Positions 28,508 to 42,200 of a stretch of 64,000 nucleotides of DNA are shown here, piece by piece; the stretch's first letter is position 1, and the number at the start of each line of letters is the position of its first letter. The stretch is from Candidatus Tisiphia endosymbiont of Dioctria linearis (lineage in GTDB: Bacteria; Pseudomonadota; Alphaproteobacteria; Rickettsiales; Rickettsiaceae): positions 248,001 through 312,000 of the forward strand of contig NZ_OZ032156.1 in NCBI RefSeq assembly GCF_964026545.1, read 5' to 3'. Made by a program: the position numbers and the translations under genes. A model generated the notes under the pieces. That model did not search any database. It worked only from the letters and a program-made list of their open reading frames with translations, and had not been told where the DNA came from.

Positions 28508-29740
28508 ATGAAAAATTTTAATTTACCAAACGAAGTGATTATATCACTTGAACAGATGAACATCACCTCTCCTACAGAAATTCAAAGAGAGGCTATACCG
28601 ATTGCGATGCAAGGTAGTGATATTCTTGCTTCTAGTCAAACTGGCTCGGGTAAAACCCTTGCCTATTTACTACCAATCGTCAATTCTTTTATACAGACTA
28701 AATCAATGGCTTTGGTACTTGTACCAACTCGGGAATTAGCTAGTCAAGTACGTACTACTTTAACTAATGTAACTACTCAAATTAAGCTTCCTAGTGCGGT
28801 TTTAATAGGTGGTGAACCAATGCATAAACAATTTACGCAGCTAAAGGCAAATCCTAAAGTGGTTATTGGAACACCGGGTCGTATTATAGATCATTTACTA
28901 CGTGGCACCTTAAAATTAAACACAGTGCAATTAGTGGTACTTGATGAGATGGACAGAATGCTTGATATGGGCATGAAAGAACAGTTGGAAGAAATAAATA
29001 AATATATACCTGAAAAAAGACAGGTTTTAATGTTTTCAGCTACTATGCCAAAACATATTATTGCACTATCGCAAAAATATGTGATTAACCCTAAACGTAT
29101 TACTATTGGTTCAACTACTCAGGCTGCTTCTCAAATAAAACAAGAAACTTTGCGAATTTCTGATAAAGAGAAATTCCCTGAGCTTATAAAGCAATTAAAC
29201 CAACGTGATGGCTCTATAATTATTTTTGTGAAAACTAAGCGTGGCGCCGATCAGTTGGCAAAAATGTTAAAATTTGAAGATCACAAAGCTGAAGCTATCC
29301 ATGGTGATTTAACACAAGGTAGAAGGGATCATGTAATTGCATCGTTTCGCTCTTCTCGCCATAGAATTATGGTGGCAACAGATGTTGCGGCTCGTGGCTT
29401 AGATATACCGCATACACAACATGTGATCAATTATGACCTACCAATGTCTCCAGAAGATTATTTGCATAGAATAGGTAGAACTGGTAGAGCCGGTCTTTCA
29501 GGTTGTGCATTATCCTTTATTTCGCCAGAAGATAATATTAGGTGGAAAGCTATTGATCGTCTAATGAACCAAGGCGAGAGTACTTCAAGAGAAGAAATGA
29601 CCGGAAATAAGAATCGTAGAAGACCATTTAATGGTAATAATAGCAACAATAACAATAATGGTAGAAAAAGTTATTTTCCTCGTAATAATAACGATAAAAA
29701 GCCTTATTCTGGTCGCTCTAGAAATAGCCAAGCGTCCTAA
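28508..29740 (+). CDS. rhlE: ATP-dependent RNA helicase, DEAD-box (RhlE-like)
   Basis: About 410 residues from the ATG at 28508; an in-frame TTG lies 12 bp upstream. Motifs in order: Q motif (SPTEIQREAIP), motif I ASSQTGSGKT, Ia PTRELA, motif II as DEMD in LVVLDEMDRMLDMG, motif III SAT, motif V ATDVAARGLDIP and motif VI HRIGRTGRAG. Motif II reads DEMD rather than DEAD, a tolerated change at the third position. The C-terminal ~45 residues are Asn/Arg-rich (an NNNNN run), like the basic low-complexity tails of RhlE-type helicases that bind RNA. It acts in ribosome assembly or mRNA turnover. Confidence 0.93.
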   Translation: MKNFNLPNEVIISLEQMNITSPTEIQREAIPIAMQGSDILASSQTGSGKTLAYLLPIVNSFIQTKSMALVLVPTRELASQVRTTLTNVTTQIKLPSAVLIGGEPMHKQFTQLKANPKVVIGTPGRIIDHLLRGTLKLNTVQLVVLDEMDRMLDMGMKEQLEEINKYIPEKRQVLMFSATMPKHIIALSQKYVINPKRITIGSTTQAASQIKQETLRISDKEKFPELIKQLNQRDGSIIIFVKTKRGADQLAKMLKFEDHKAEAIHGDLTQGRRDHVIASFRSSRHRIMVATDVAARGLDIPHTQHVINYDLPMSPEDYLHRIGRTGRAGLSGCALSFISPEDNIRWKAIDRLMNQGESTSREEMTGNKNRRRPFNGNNSNNNNNGRKSYFPRNNNDKKPYSGRSRNSQAS

Positions 29741-29800
29741 TTTAGTAAAATCAGTTGTGTTAGTAAAAATACAACTGCTTTTAAAACTAATTTATAGCTA

Positions 29801-29832
29801 ACCCGTTAATGTTCTATATAATTCCTTCATCA
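29801..29832 (+). repeat. GCTAACCCGTTAATGTT repeat, second copy
   Basis: Nearly identical to 18512-18543 and, as there, followed directly by a GTCATTGCGAGG-type repeat. Confidence 0.65.
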
Positions 29833-29893
29833 TTGCGAGAAGGCGTAGCCGACGAAGCAAGAATAATGGATTGCCACGACCACTACGTGGTCT
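29828..29893. repeat. GTCATTGCGAGG palindromic repeat, copy 5, truncated
   Basis: TCATTGCGAGAAGGCG, GACGAAGCAA, a very short spacer, ATGGATTGCC and a CCACTACGTGG mini-hairpin are present; the outer right arm is missing. Confidence 0.7.
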
Positions 29894-29918
29894 AGCTAAT
29901 AGACGCTTGGTGAGCAGA

Positions 29919-29944
29919 TTTTTTATTCATCATATTGTTGAGTT
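29919..29944 (-). repeat. AATAAAAAATCTGCTCGC repeat, copy 2
   Basis: TGAGCAGATTTTTTATTCAT is the reverse complement of the unit at 18071-18096, again next to a GTCATTGCGAGG repeat. AT-rich sequence with a TATATATAG cluster follows to 30010 without a gene. Confidence 0.65.
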
Positions 29945-30137
29945 TCATTGAGTATATATGTTGATATATATAGAATAATTTGCTATATATAGCCAAAATT
30001 CAAGCTATAGTAAAAGTGATTGAATTAGGCACTATCCTTATCTTAGAACAACGGATATAATCCTTGCGATCCTTCTTAGGAAGCTATAGCAGATATCTGA
30101 AGAAGTCTAAGATATTGTTGAAATAATTATATTAAAT

Positions 30138-30222
30138 GCGGTCGTGGCGAAATTGGTAGACGCGCAACCTTGAGGGGGTTGTTCTTAACAGAGTGGAAGT
30201 TCAAGTCTTCTCGACCGCACCA
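30138..30222 (+). tRNA. tRNA-Leu(GAG)
   Basis: An 85-nt class II tRNA. The acceptor GCGGTCG (30138-30144) pairs perfectly with CGACCGC (30212-30218), followed by A and an encoded CCA. The anticodon stem CAACC/GGTTG encloses loop TTGAGGG, giving anticodon GAG. A long variable arm and the T-arm sequence GTTCAAGTC are present. Confidence 0.97.
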
Positions 30223-30294
30223 ATTCTATATGTTTCAACTTAGTTGTCTTATAAAACCTAACATGTTAAAATAACCTGATTATTTCTACATTAA

Positions 30295-30408
30295 TACTCA
30301 AATGATTCGAAGAATTGTTCTTTGAAAATATCAGAGACTTGAATACTCACGTACGCTGGGTATTTCCGCTCCTCATTTTCAAATCCAATTCTCCAAATCA
30401 TTTGAGTA
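30295..30408. repeat. TACTCAAATGATTTG inverted-repeat element, 114 bp
   Basis: The 23-bp arms (30295-30317 and 30386-30408) are complementary at 21 positions. The inner part contains CTCACGTACGCTGGGTATTT, which resembles CTCACGTAC...GTACGCTGCGGTT inside the element at 43970-44111. It lies between tRNA-Leu and mgtE. Confidence 0.78.
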
Positions 30409-30462
30409 TATAACTGCATTCTAGATAACTCGTTATCCAGAATATGCACTAAACGAGGAGTT

Positions 30463-31833
30463 ATGCAGAATCCACCAAAAAATATGTTACCGATCCATCA
30501 AAACCAATTTGATGCAACATTTGAACAAATTAATAATCTTCTGAATAATGATGAGGTTGGTAAAGCCGTGGAGATTATGACTAATCTCCATTATGCAGAT
30601 CTTGCAGATTTCTTAGATAATGTAAATCATAGAACATATAAAATAATTCTTCCCTTGTTAAAAGATACACTAAAGCCTGAGACTCTAGTACAGCTTAGTG
30701 TAAGTAGAAAACCATTAATAATCCAAAATTTGGGTATAGAAAAAACTGTACATTTAATTAATCAACTTGCTATAGAAGATGCTGTTGAAGTTATAGAAGA
30801 TCTTGATGATATAACCAAAGAAATGATCTTAGATAATCTCAAAGTAGAAAAGAGACAACAAATTATCGAAGGGTGTACTTATCCAGAAGACAGTGTTGGT
30901 AGAGTAATTGAAAGACATTTTGTGTCATTTCAAGAAGATTGGACAGTAGCTATGGCTATAGATTTTATTAGACAGCAACATATAGCCCAAGATTTTCATG
31001 CTGCTATTGTGATAGATAATAAATATCGCCCTATAGGTAGTATACTCCTAAGCACTTTACTTAAGCATAAGGGGGATGAATTAGTAAAAGAGCTGATGAA
31101 TCCTGAATTTAAAATTACTGATCTCTTTACCAACTTAAGTGAATTAAGCTTTATTTTCAAACAATATGCTTTAACAATTGTACCAGTGGTCAATAAAAGC
31201 GGTAAATTAATAGGTACCATTTCAATAGACAACATGCTCTACATCATTGAACAACAAACAGAAAAAGATATAATGTCACTTGGTGGTGTTTATACCCAAG
31301 ATACATTCTACAATCTATTTTATACTGTAAGACATAGATTTCCTTGGTTATTTGTCAATCTAATTACCGCCTGTATGACATCGATAATTATTAATCAGTT
31401 CAGTGTGACTATTGCCAAATTTATAACATTGGCAGCTATCACGCCTATTGTTGCTTCTATGGGGGGAAATGCTGGAACCCAAGCCATGACAGTAACAGTT
31501 AGAACCCTTGCCAATAAAGATATCCATCATAATAACGTGTTAAAAGTACTCCTTAAAGAAGTGGTTGTATGTGGATTTAACGGTTCTATATTGGCATTAG
31601 TTGGTGCATTGTTAATCTTAGTAATGCTTTCTGATCCACAGATTAGCTTAGTTTTTTCCATAGCCGTTATCCTAACTTTCTTAATTGCTGGTCTTTTTGG
31701 TTCGGCAATACCAATTACTCTACATTATTTAAATATTGATCCTGCCACTGCTTCAGGTGTATTCCTGACCGCCATAACCGACTCGTTTGGATATTTTTCC
31801 TTCCTAACTTTAGCTTATATCTTTTTGGTATAG
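30463..31833 (+). CDS. mgtE: Magnesium transporter MgtE
   Basis: A 456-residue magnesium channel or transporter. It has a cytoplasmic MgtE N-domain (about 15-135), two CBS domains (about 140-265), then five transmembrane helices (about 290-456). The conserved membrane signature reads ITPIVASMGGNAGTQAMTVTVR, and the last helices contain DPATASGVFLTAITDSFGYF. Magnesium binding between the cytoplasmic domains is known to close the pore in this family. GAGGAG sits only two bases before the ATG; an in-frame ATG at 30484 is an alternative start. It is convergent with rpoC. Confidence 0.95.
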   Translation: MQNPPKNMLPIHQNQFDATFEQINNLLNNDEVGKAVEIMTNLHYADLADFLDNVNHRTYKIILPLLKDTLKPETLVQLSVSRKPLIIQNLGIEKTVHLINQLAIEDAVEVIEDLDDITKEMILDNLKVEKRQQIIEGCTYPEDSVGRVIERHFVSFQEDWTVAMAIDFIRQQHIAQDFHAAIVIDNKYRPIGSILLSTLLKHKGDELVKELMNPEFKITDLFTNLSELSFIFKQYALTIVPVVNKSGKLIGTISIDNMLYIIEQQTEKDIMSLGGVYTQDTFYNLFYTVRHRFPWLFVNLITACMTSIIINQFSVTIAKFITLAAITPIVASMGGNAGTQAMTVTVRTLANKDIHHNNVLKVLLKEVVVCGFNGSILALVGALLILVMLSDPQISLVFSIAVILTFLIAGLFGSAIPITLHYLNIDPATASGVFLTAITDSFGYFSFLTLAYIFLV

Positions 31834-31850
31834 TGAAACAGATTGAATTA

Positions 31851-32009
31851 GGCTCTGTGAACAAAATTTTAATTGTTTAGATTTTGAGTATTTTTAAGCG
31901 AAAATTAATAAGATTTTTGCCGAAATAGTTAGTTCTATTTCAAAAAAATCTTATAATTTGCAGCTAAAAAGAGTCGAAATCTAGTAATTTAAATTTTGTT
32001 CACAGAGCC
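31851..32009. mobile_element. 159-bp TA-flanked MITE, copy 2
   Basis: Same ends, length and TA duplication (31849-31850 and 32010-32011) as the copy at 18170. It lies 17 bp after the mgtE stop in the convergent mgtE/rpoC gap, where its long hairpin could help end either transcript. Confidence 0.88.
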
Positions 32010-32062
32010 TAGGGCATAGTACCCTACAATTTTTATTCTATAAGTATTACAACAGCATATAG

Positions 32063-32165
32063 TTAATTCAGGAGAATTTGGTGCTAGGAACAATGGAGCG
32101 ACGCCTATAAGTAATAGGCGAGCATTGAGCGACAACGCCCCCAACTTCTCATCAATTGACTATAA
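32063..32165 (+). repeat. TTCAGGAGAATT repeat, copy 1
   Basis: The ~103-bp unit runs from TAATTCAGGAGAATT through ATGGAGCGACGCCTATAAGT to CTCATCAATTGACTATA. A reverse-orientation copy with about 80% identity is at 41546-41652. Confidence 0.75.
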
Positions 32166-32192
32166 CCGGATTAGCTATAAAAGATAGGTTAA

Positions 32193-36350
<4,158 letters not shown>

Positions 36351-36407
36351 TTAAAAAATTTTATCAGCTCTAGTTTAGCCTGAATTCGATATAACAAGTT
36401 ATTGCAA

Positions 36408-36471
36408 ATTCGGTTATATCTATAAATATAGCAGATTTTTATACTACACTAATAGCCATTCTCATTATTTT
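36408..36471 (-). repeat. ATAAAAATCTGYTATA repeat, copy C
   Basis: Read on the - strand, AATGAGAATGGCTATTAGTG, TATAAAAATCTGCTATATTT and ATAGATATAACCGAATTTG match copies A and B. It lies 70-133 bp upstream of the rpoC start, so a promoter function for rpoC is possible but unproven. Confidence 0.75.
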
Positions 36472-36502
36472 TGCAGAATTGCTTATTTTTTGTAAGCATT
36501 CA

Positions 36503-36547
36503 CGGTTTTTTTGCTATTTTCTTATAATAAATAAAAAATCTGCTCGC
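36503..36547 (+). repeat. AATAAAAAATCTGCTCGC repeat, copy 3
   Basis: The T-run, CTTATAATAAATAAAAAATC and TGCTCGCC match 18050-18096 and again abut a GTCATTGCGAGG repeat. Confidence 0.7.
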
Positions 36548-36551
36548 CAAA

Positions 36552-36646
36552 CGTCATTGCGAGGAGGCGTAAGCCTCCGAAGCAATCCATTTTAATCGTT
36601 TTTTTGGATTGCTTCGTCGCCACTAAAGTGGCTTCTCGCAATGACG
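36552..36646. repeat. GTCATTGCGAGG palindromic repeat, copy 6, complete
   Basis: One of the cleanest copies: CGTCATTGCGAG, mini-hairpin GAGGCGTAAGCCTC, CGAAGCAATCCA, spacer, TGGATTGCTTCG, mini-hairpin GCCACTAAAGTGGC, CTCGCAATGACG. It sits between rpoB and rpoC. Confidence 0.9.
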
Positions 36647-36704
36647 CTGAGGCTAAATACATCGGATTTATAACGTTGCAAATTCAAGTTAATTCACTAT
36701 ATTA

Positions 36705-39700
36705 TTAATCTGTTGTGGTATCTTCAAGTTTTACATTCAAACATAAGGATCTAAACTCTTTGATCATTACGTTAAATGACTCAGGGATACCAGATTCAAA
36801 ATTATTATCACCTCGAACAATAGATTCATAAATTTTAATTCTGCCAACCACATCATCCGATTTTACAGTTAGCATTTCTTGTAATGTATAAGCAGCACCA
36901 TAAGCTTGCAAGCCCCAACATTCCATCTCACCGAATCTCTGACCACCAAAATGTGATTTACCACCTAATGGTTGTTGAGTTACCAAGCTATAAGGACCGA
37001 TAGAACGAGCATGAATTTTATCATCAGCCAAATGGTGCAGTTTTAGGAAATATTTATAGCCAACTGTAACAGTACGATCAAAATATTCTCCTGTTCTACC
37101 ATCAATTAAGCTAGTTTGACCTGATGGATCTTGATCTGCCATAGTTAGCATTTCTTTTACATTCTCAACCTTTGCCCCATCAAAAACTGGAGTTGCAAAA
37201 TATACTCCCTTATCGATATTATGACAAAATGCCATAATTTCTTCATTAGACATTTTCTTTATATCTTTTGACGTTGAATTATGTCCATATACCTTTGATA
37301 CAAAAGATTTAAGCTCTTCTATATCCGTCTTATTGTTATGAACTTGATCCAACATAGAAGATATTTTTTTACCAAGATTTACTGCCGCCCAACCAAGATG
37401 AGTCTCTAAAATCTGTCCTATATTCATCCGTGAAGGTAAGCCAAGTGGGTTAAGAACTATATCCACTACTGTACCATCTTCTAAAAATGGCATATCTTCT
37501 TCTGGCATAATACGAGAGATAACACCTTTATTCCCGTGTCTTCCTGCCATTTTATCTCCAGGTTGCAGCTTATGTTTAGTCGCAATAAATACTTTCACAA
37601 CTTTAAGTGCCCCTTGCGGTAAGTCATCGCCACTTTGTAACTTGTCTACTTTACTACTAAAACGCTTATTGAGCCTGTCTTTCTTTTCATCATAATGACG
37701 TTTAATTTGTTCAATTTCATTCATTACATCAGCATCTTCAACAATCAGCTGCCAAAACTGTCCTTTTGATAATGAATTAAGGGTTTGGTCGCTAATTAAT
37801 TGACCGCTCTTTAAGGTTTTAGGACCACTAACAACTATTTGTCCTGTTAGAATCTTCTCTAAACGCATAAAAACAAAATGCTCTATGATGCGAAGTTCAT
37901 CCTCTCTATCTTTTGATAATTTTTCAATTTGTTGTTTTTCAATAGCTATAGCACGCTCATCTTTTTCTACTCCCCTACGGGAAAATACTCGTACCTCCAC
38001 TACTGTACCAGTTATCCCAGAAGGAACACGTAAAGAGGAGTCCCGAACATCCGAAGCCTTTTCTCCAAAAATAGCTCGAAGTAATTTTTCTTCTGGAGTC
38101 ATAGGTGACTCACTTTTAGGAGTAACCTTACCCACCAAAATATCGCCTGATTTTACTTCTGCCCCAACATATACTATACCTACTTCGTCAAGATGACGTA
38201 AACTTTCATCACTAACATTTGGAATATCACGAGTGATTTCCTCAGGCCCAAGTCTAGTATCTCTAGCAATTATTTCAAATTCTTCAATATGAATTGAAGT
38301 GTAAACATCATCTTTTACAATACGTTCTGATATTAAAATTGAATCTTCAAAATTATAACCACTCCATGGTAAGAAAGCCACCAGAACATTTCTACCAAGA
38401 GCTATCTCTCCATTATCGGTGCTTGGTCCATCAGCAATTACTTCACCTTTTACTACATAATCACCAACATTAATTAATGGTTTTTGATTAATACAAGTAT
38501 TATGGTTAGATCTTTGAAATTTTAATAAATTATAAATGTCTACACCAGGTGAGCCATCTGTTTTCTGCTCTTTAGTTCTAACTACTATTCTAGTTGAATC
38601 AACTTGTTCTACTATTCCATCATGTAAGGCTACAACTGAAACTCCAGAATCTTGTGCAACAATTCCTTCAATACCAGTACCAACTAAAGGGGCATCACTT
38701 CTAATAAGTGGTACAGCCTGACGTTGCATGTTTGATCCCATCAATGCTCTATTAGCATCATCATTTTCCAAAAATGGAATAAGTGAGGCAGCAACAGAAA
38801 CAACTTGCATCGGGGTAACGTCAATATAATCTATTTCTGCAGGGGTAAGCATAACAAAATTACCACCATCGATTCGGCAATTAATTAACTCTTCCTGTAA
38901 CAAACCTTTTTGATCGGTAGCTGCATTAGCTTGAGCAATTTTATATTTCCCTTCTTCAATTGCTGACAAGTAAACAACTTCATCAGTTACATGACCATCT
39001 ACAACTTTTCGATAAGGAGTTTCAATGAAACCATGTTTATTAACCCTGGCGTAAGTAGCCATGGAATTGATCAAACCTATATTCTGTCCTTCTGGTGTTT
39101 CAATTGGACAAATACGTCCATAATGGGTGGGGTGAACGTCCCTTACTTCAAATCCAGCTCTCTCCCTACTAATTCCACCAGGTCCTAAAGCTGATAATCT
39201 TCTCTTATGAGTTATTTCTGACAATGGATTAGTTTGATCCATAAACTGAGAAAGTTGTGAAGTACTAAAAAATTCTTTTACTACAGAAACTAAAACTTTT
39301 GAATTTACTAAATCATGAGGCATAACAGCATCAAGCTCAACCACGGACATTCTTTCAAGTACTGATTTCTCCATACGAACAAGACCAATCCTAAATTGAT
39401 TCTCAATTAGTTCACCAACTGACCTAACTCTTCTGTTACCAAGGTGATCAATATCATCTATCGAACCTTTACCATCTTTTAGATCTACTAAAACCTTAAG
39501 AATATGTTTTATATCTTCAATAGTTAAAATAACTGTAGATTCTGGTATATTAAGTTCCAATCTTGAATTCATTTTAATACGACCAACTTCCGAAAGATCA
39601 TATCTTTCAGGCTCAAAGAATAAATTATTAAATAATATCTTAGCAGCTTCAATGTTAGCTGGTTCTCCTGGTCTTAATACCCTAAATATGTCGATCAATG

Positions 39701-40811
39701 CTGATTCATAATTTTGGTTTTTATCAGCAAATAAGGTATTTCTTATGTAAGGACCTGATTGCGTATTTATAGCAAGTACATCAACAGACAAAATTCCAAG
39801 AGTCATAATAGAATCCAGCATATCTATTGTAATCATTTCACCAATGCCAGCTAGTACTTCACCATTATCCGGATTAATAAGATCCTGTGATAAATATTTG
39901 CCTACTAAATACTCACGTTCTACCAAAATATTTTTTACTCCATCTTGAGCAAATTTCTTAGCCAGACGAGGGGTAATCTTTTGACCAGATGCAAGTATGA
40001 TATTGCCAGTATCCGCATCTACTAAGTCATTAGATAGTCTATGAGCGGTTATAGACTCAGGTATAAACTTTGTTGCCCAACATCCATTCTTGGTAAAACA
40101 GGTTAATGTATCATAGTAGAATTTTATAATTTCACTGGTAGACATTCCAATAGCTCTAAGAAGAGTAGTAGCATAAAGTTTTCTTTTCCTATCTATTCTA
40201 AAATACATAACATCTTTAGCATCAAATTCAAAATCTAGCCATGATCCTCTATAAGGTATAACCCTAGCAGAATACAAAAACTTGCCTGAAGAGTGAACTT
40301 TGCCTTCATCATGATAGAAGAATACACCAGGTGACCTATGCATCTGTGATACTACCACCCTTTCTGTACCATTAATAACAAAGGTACCATTTTTGGTCAT
40401 TAGGGGTATATCCCCCATATAAACTTCTTGTTCTTTAATGCCTTTGATTTCTCTTGCTCCAGTATCTTCATCAATATCCCAAATACTTAATCGCAATGTG
40501 ACTTTAAGGGGAGCAGCATAACTAAGACCTCTTTGGGTACACTCCTCAACATCATATTTAGGATTATCAAACTCATATTTAGCAAATTCTAAATAGGCAA
40601 TATTAGAGGGATCATGAATCGGAAAGATTGAACTTAATACTGATTGTAGTCCTTTGTTTTCTCGCTCAAAGTCTCTAACTCCAAACTGTAAGAAACCTTT
40701 TTCATAAGAATTTTTCTGAACCTCAATCAAATTTGGTATAGATGCTACCAAATTTATGTGACCAAAATTCTTTCTTATACGTTTACCAATTGATAAGGAC
40801 TGCGTTGCCAT
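36705..40811 (-). CDS. rpoB: RNA polymerase beta subunit
   Basis: 1,368 residues with all conserved blocks. The rifampicin-binding cluster (about 518-545) reads [20 protein letters not shown] and then RLSALGPGG, the sensitive-type sequence at the positions commonly mutated. [20 protein letters not shown] follows. [10 protein letters not shown] and the C-terminal [20 protein letters not shown] are present. It starts 643 bp after the rplL hairpin region rather than close to rplL, because the 988-bp rplL-rpoB gap holds repeats. Confidence 0.99.
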   Translation of the reverse strand: MATQSLSIGKRIRKNFGHINLVASIPNLIEVQKNSYEKGFLQFGVRDFERENKGLQSVLSSIFPIHDPSNIAYLEFAKYEFDNPKYDVEECTQRGLSYAAPLKVTLRLSIWDIDEDTGAREIKGIKEQEVYMGDIPLMTKNGTFVINGTERVVVSQMHRSPGVFFYHDEGKVHSSGKFLYSARVIPYRGSWLDFEFDAKDVMYFRIDRKRKLYATTLLRAIGMSTSEIIKFYYDTLTCFTKNGCWATKFIPESITAHRLSNDLVDADTGNIILASGQKITPRLAKKFAQDGVKNILVEREYLVGKYLSQDLINPDNGEVLAGIGEMITIDMLDSIMTLGILSVDVLAINTQSGPYIRNTLFADKNQNYESALIDIFRVLRPGEPANIEAAKILFNNLFFEPERYDLSEVGRIKMNSRLELNIPESTVILTIEDIKHILKVLVDLKDGKGSIDDIDHLGNRRVRSVGELIENQFRIGLVRMEKSVLERMSVVELDAVMPHDLVNSKVLVSVVKEFFSTSQLSQFMDQTNPLSEITHKRRLSALGPGGISRERAGFEVRDVHPTHYGRICPIETPEGQNIGLINSMATYARVNKHGFIETPYRKVVDGHVTDEVVYLSAIEEGKYKIAQANAATDQKGLLQEELINCRIDGGNFVMLTPAEIDYIDVTPMQVVSVAASLIPFLENDDANRALMGSNMQRQAVPLIRSDAPLVGTGIEGIVAQDSGVSVVALHDGIVEQVDSTRIVVRTKEQKTDGSPGVDIYNLLKFQRSNHNTCINQKPLINVGDYVVKGEVIADGPSTDNGEIALGRNVLVAFLPWSGYNFEDSILISERIVKDDVYTSIHIEEFEIIARDTRLGPEEITRDIPNVSDESLRHLDEVGIVYVGAEVKSGDILVGKVTPKSESPMTPEEKLLRAIFGEKASDVRDSSLRVPSGITGTVVEVRVFSRRGVEKDERAIAIEKQQIEKLSKDREDELRIIEHFVFMRLEKILTGQIVVSGPKTLKSGQLISDQTLNSLSKGQFWQLIVEDADVMNEIEQIKRHYDEKKDRLNKRFSSKVDKLQSGDDLPQGALKVVKVFIATKHKLQPGDKMAGRHGNKGVISRIMPEEDMPFLEDGTVVDIVLNPLGLPSRMNIGQILETHLGWAAVNLGKKISSMLDQVHNNKTDIEELKSFVSKVYGHNSTSKDIKKMSNEEIMAFCHNIDKGVYFATPVFDGAKVENVKEMLTMADQDPSGQTSLIDGRTGEYFDRTVTVGYKYFLKLHHLADDKIHARSIGPYSLVTQQPLGGKSHFGGQRFGEMECWGLQAYGAAYTLQEMLTVKSDDVVGRIKIYESIVRGDNNFESGIPESFNVMIKEFRSLCLNVKLEDTTTD

Positions 40812-41016
40812 ATAATCTCCCGATTCATTATCTATATCTTAACACGAGTTACCAATATATATATAATTGGTAACTCGGCTATAATCTTGAAAAAATAGAC
40901 TTGTTACTGTGAACAAAGTTTTTGTCATGTTTTTGATAAAAATTATAGCTTTTAATAATTTTTTATTTTGAAACCAAGTAAAAAGCCACTTAAAGAACTT
41001 GATTTAGAAGTAATGT

Positions 41017-41142
41017 ATACTCGAATGATTTGAAGAATTGTAATATAAAACAAAAAGGAAGTATGACATATACACATTAGGAACAAAAGCACCTGCATAA
41101 TTTGTAGTTTTACGGAACCAATTCTTTAAATTATTCAAGCAT
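41017..41142. repeat. TACTCAAATGATTTG inverted-repeat element, 126 bp
   Basis: The 24-bp arms at 41017-41040 and 41119-41142 match at 20 positions when one is reversed. The interior is AT-rich and unrelated to other copies. Apart from this element, the 41546-41652 repeat and the 41681-41739 hairpin, the 988-bp gap 40812-41799 holds no gene I can support. Confidence 0.65.
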
Positions 41143-41545
41143 AATCTCAAATTATTTTTATTTTCGCTAAACAGTGTGAATAAATTTTTTAATGTAAAAA
41201 TATAGTGTGGATTACTAAAATGCACAAATCTGCTGCAAATCTTCACCTGATTCAGAATTTTGGATAAATAAATACAAAGTTCTCCCACGGCAAAAGAAAT
41301 CTGCCTTAGAAGTTTAATAGCTTTTTGTTTATATTTTTGTAAAAAATGCAATAGCTTTTGTAGGCACAAAAATATATCTAGTACCATAACCCTCAAGCAA
41401 AATATAATATCACACAACAAGTTCATTCCCATTATCAACAATACAAACCTAGATTTAGTACTAAAAACGCTTTCACCAAATATATCATATAGATATCTAA
41501 ATCCTGTGATCCGTATATACTCTTCTGCTTTAAAGAAAAACTACT

Positions 41546-41652
41546 ATATTCAATTGATGAGAAACTGGTGACGTCGTTACTCGTCGCTCGTCTATTACAT
41601 ATAGGCTTCGCTCCATCATTCCTGCTACCCAATTCTCCTGAATTGATATAAC
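41546..41652 (-). repeat. TTCAGGAGAATT repeat, copy 2
   Basis: Reverse complement of the unit at 32063-32165: AATTCAGGAGAATTGGGTAG, ATGGAGCGAAGCCTATATGT, CTCATCAATTGAATATA. The two copies flank the rpoB-rpoC pair in opposite orientation. Confidence 0.75.
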
Positions 41653-41680
41653 AAATCAAGCTGGATTATTCATGTATACT

Positions 41681-41739
41681 CTTATGCTTTGAAGAACTAG
41701 CACAAATACTTGCGAAAGCAATTCTTCAAAGCATAAGAA
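41681..41739. terminator. Perfect 17-bp-stem hairpin between rplL and rpoB
   Basis: TCTTATGCTTTGAAGAA (41681-41697) and TTCTTCAAAGCATAAGA (41723-41739) are exactly complementary around a 25-nt loop. The arms belong to the TACTCAAATGATTTG repeat family. On the - strand it follows rplL by 61 bp and precedes rpoB. There is no T-run, so attenuation or RNase III processing is more plausible than intrinsic termination. Confidence 0.55.
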
Positions 41740-41799
41740 CACAACCGAAACCAATTGAATTAAGCTATAATTTTCATAAAATAATTGATATTATGTAAA

Positions 41800-42168
41800 T
41801 TATTTTAATTCAACTTTTGCTCCAGCTGCTTCTAATTTTGCTTTAAAGCTTTCAGCTTCTTCTTTATTTATACCGGACTTAATCGTTTTTGGGGCAGCAT
41901 CAACTAACTCTTTAGCTTCTTTTAAGCCAAGACCGGTAAGTTCTCTAGTTACTTTAATGACTTCTATTTTTTTATCACCACTACTAACTAAAACAACTTC
42001 AAAGGCTGTCTTTTCAGCTACTACTTCTGATGCTGCAGGAGCTGCAGCTACTGCTACAGGAGCTGCAGCTGTTACACCCCACTTTTCTTCTAGCATTTTT
42101 GAAAGCTCTGCTGCTTGAATTACTGTAAGAGTTGATAATTGATCTACGATTTTTACTAGGTCTGTCAT
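41800..42168 (-). CDS. rplL: Ribosomal protein L7/L12
   Basis: 122 residues. The N-terminal dimerisation domain ([21 protein letters not shown]) is followed by the Ala/Pro/Val-rich hinge at about 34-52 ([14 protein letters not shown]). The C-terminal domain carries the factor-binding helix ([20 protein letters not shown]) and ends AAGAKVELK. It forms the ribosomal stalk that recruits elongation factors. It follows rplJ by 32 bp, as in most bacteria. Confidence 0.98.
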   Translation of the reverse strand: MTDLVKIVDQLSTLTVIQAAELSKMLEEKWGVTAAAPVAVAAAPAASEVVAEKTAFEVVLVSSGDKKIEVIKVTRELTGLGLKEAKELVDAAPKTIKSGINKEEAESFKAKLEAAGAKVELK

Positions 42169-42200
42169 AATTTTCTTCCTTTTAAAACTTTTTTATTAAA

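Noticed and set aside
41004..41659. Two - strand frames (145 and 74 codons) in the rplL-rpoB gap
   Set aside because: They cross inverted-repeat and GGAGAATT repeat sequence, are very rich in Phe, Leu, Asn and Ile as expected of AT-rich non-coding DNA, and match no family.
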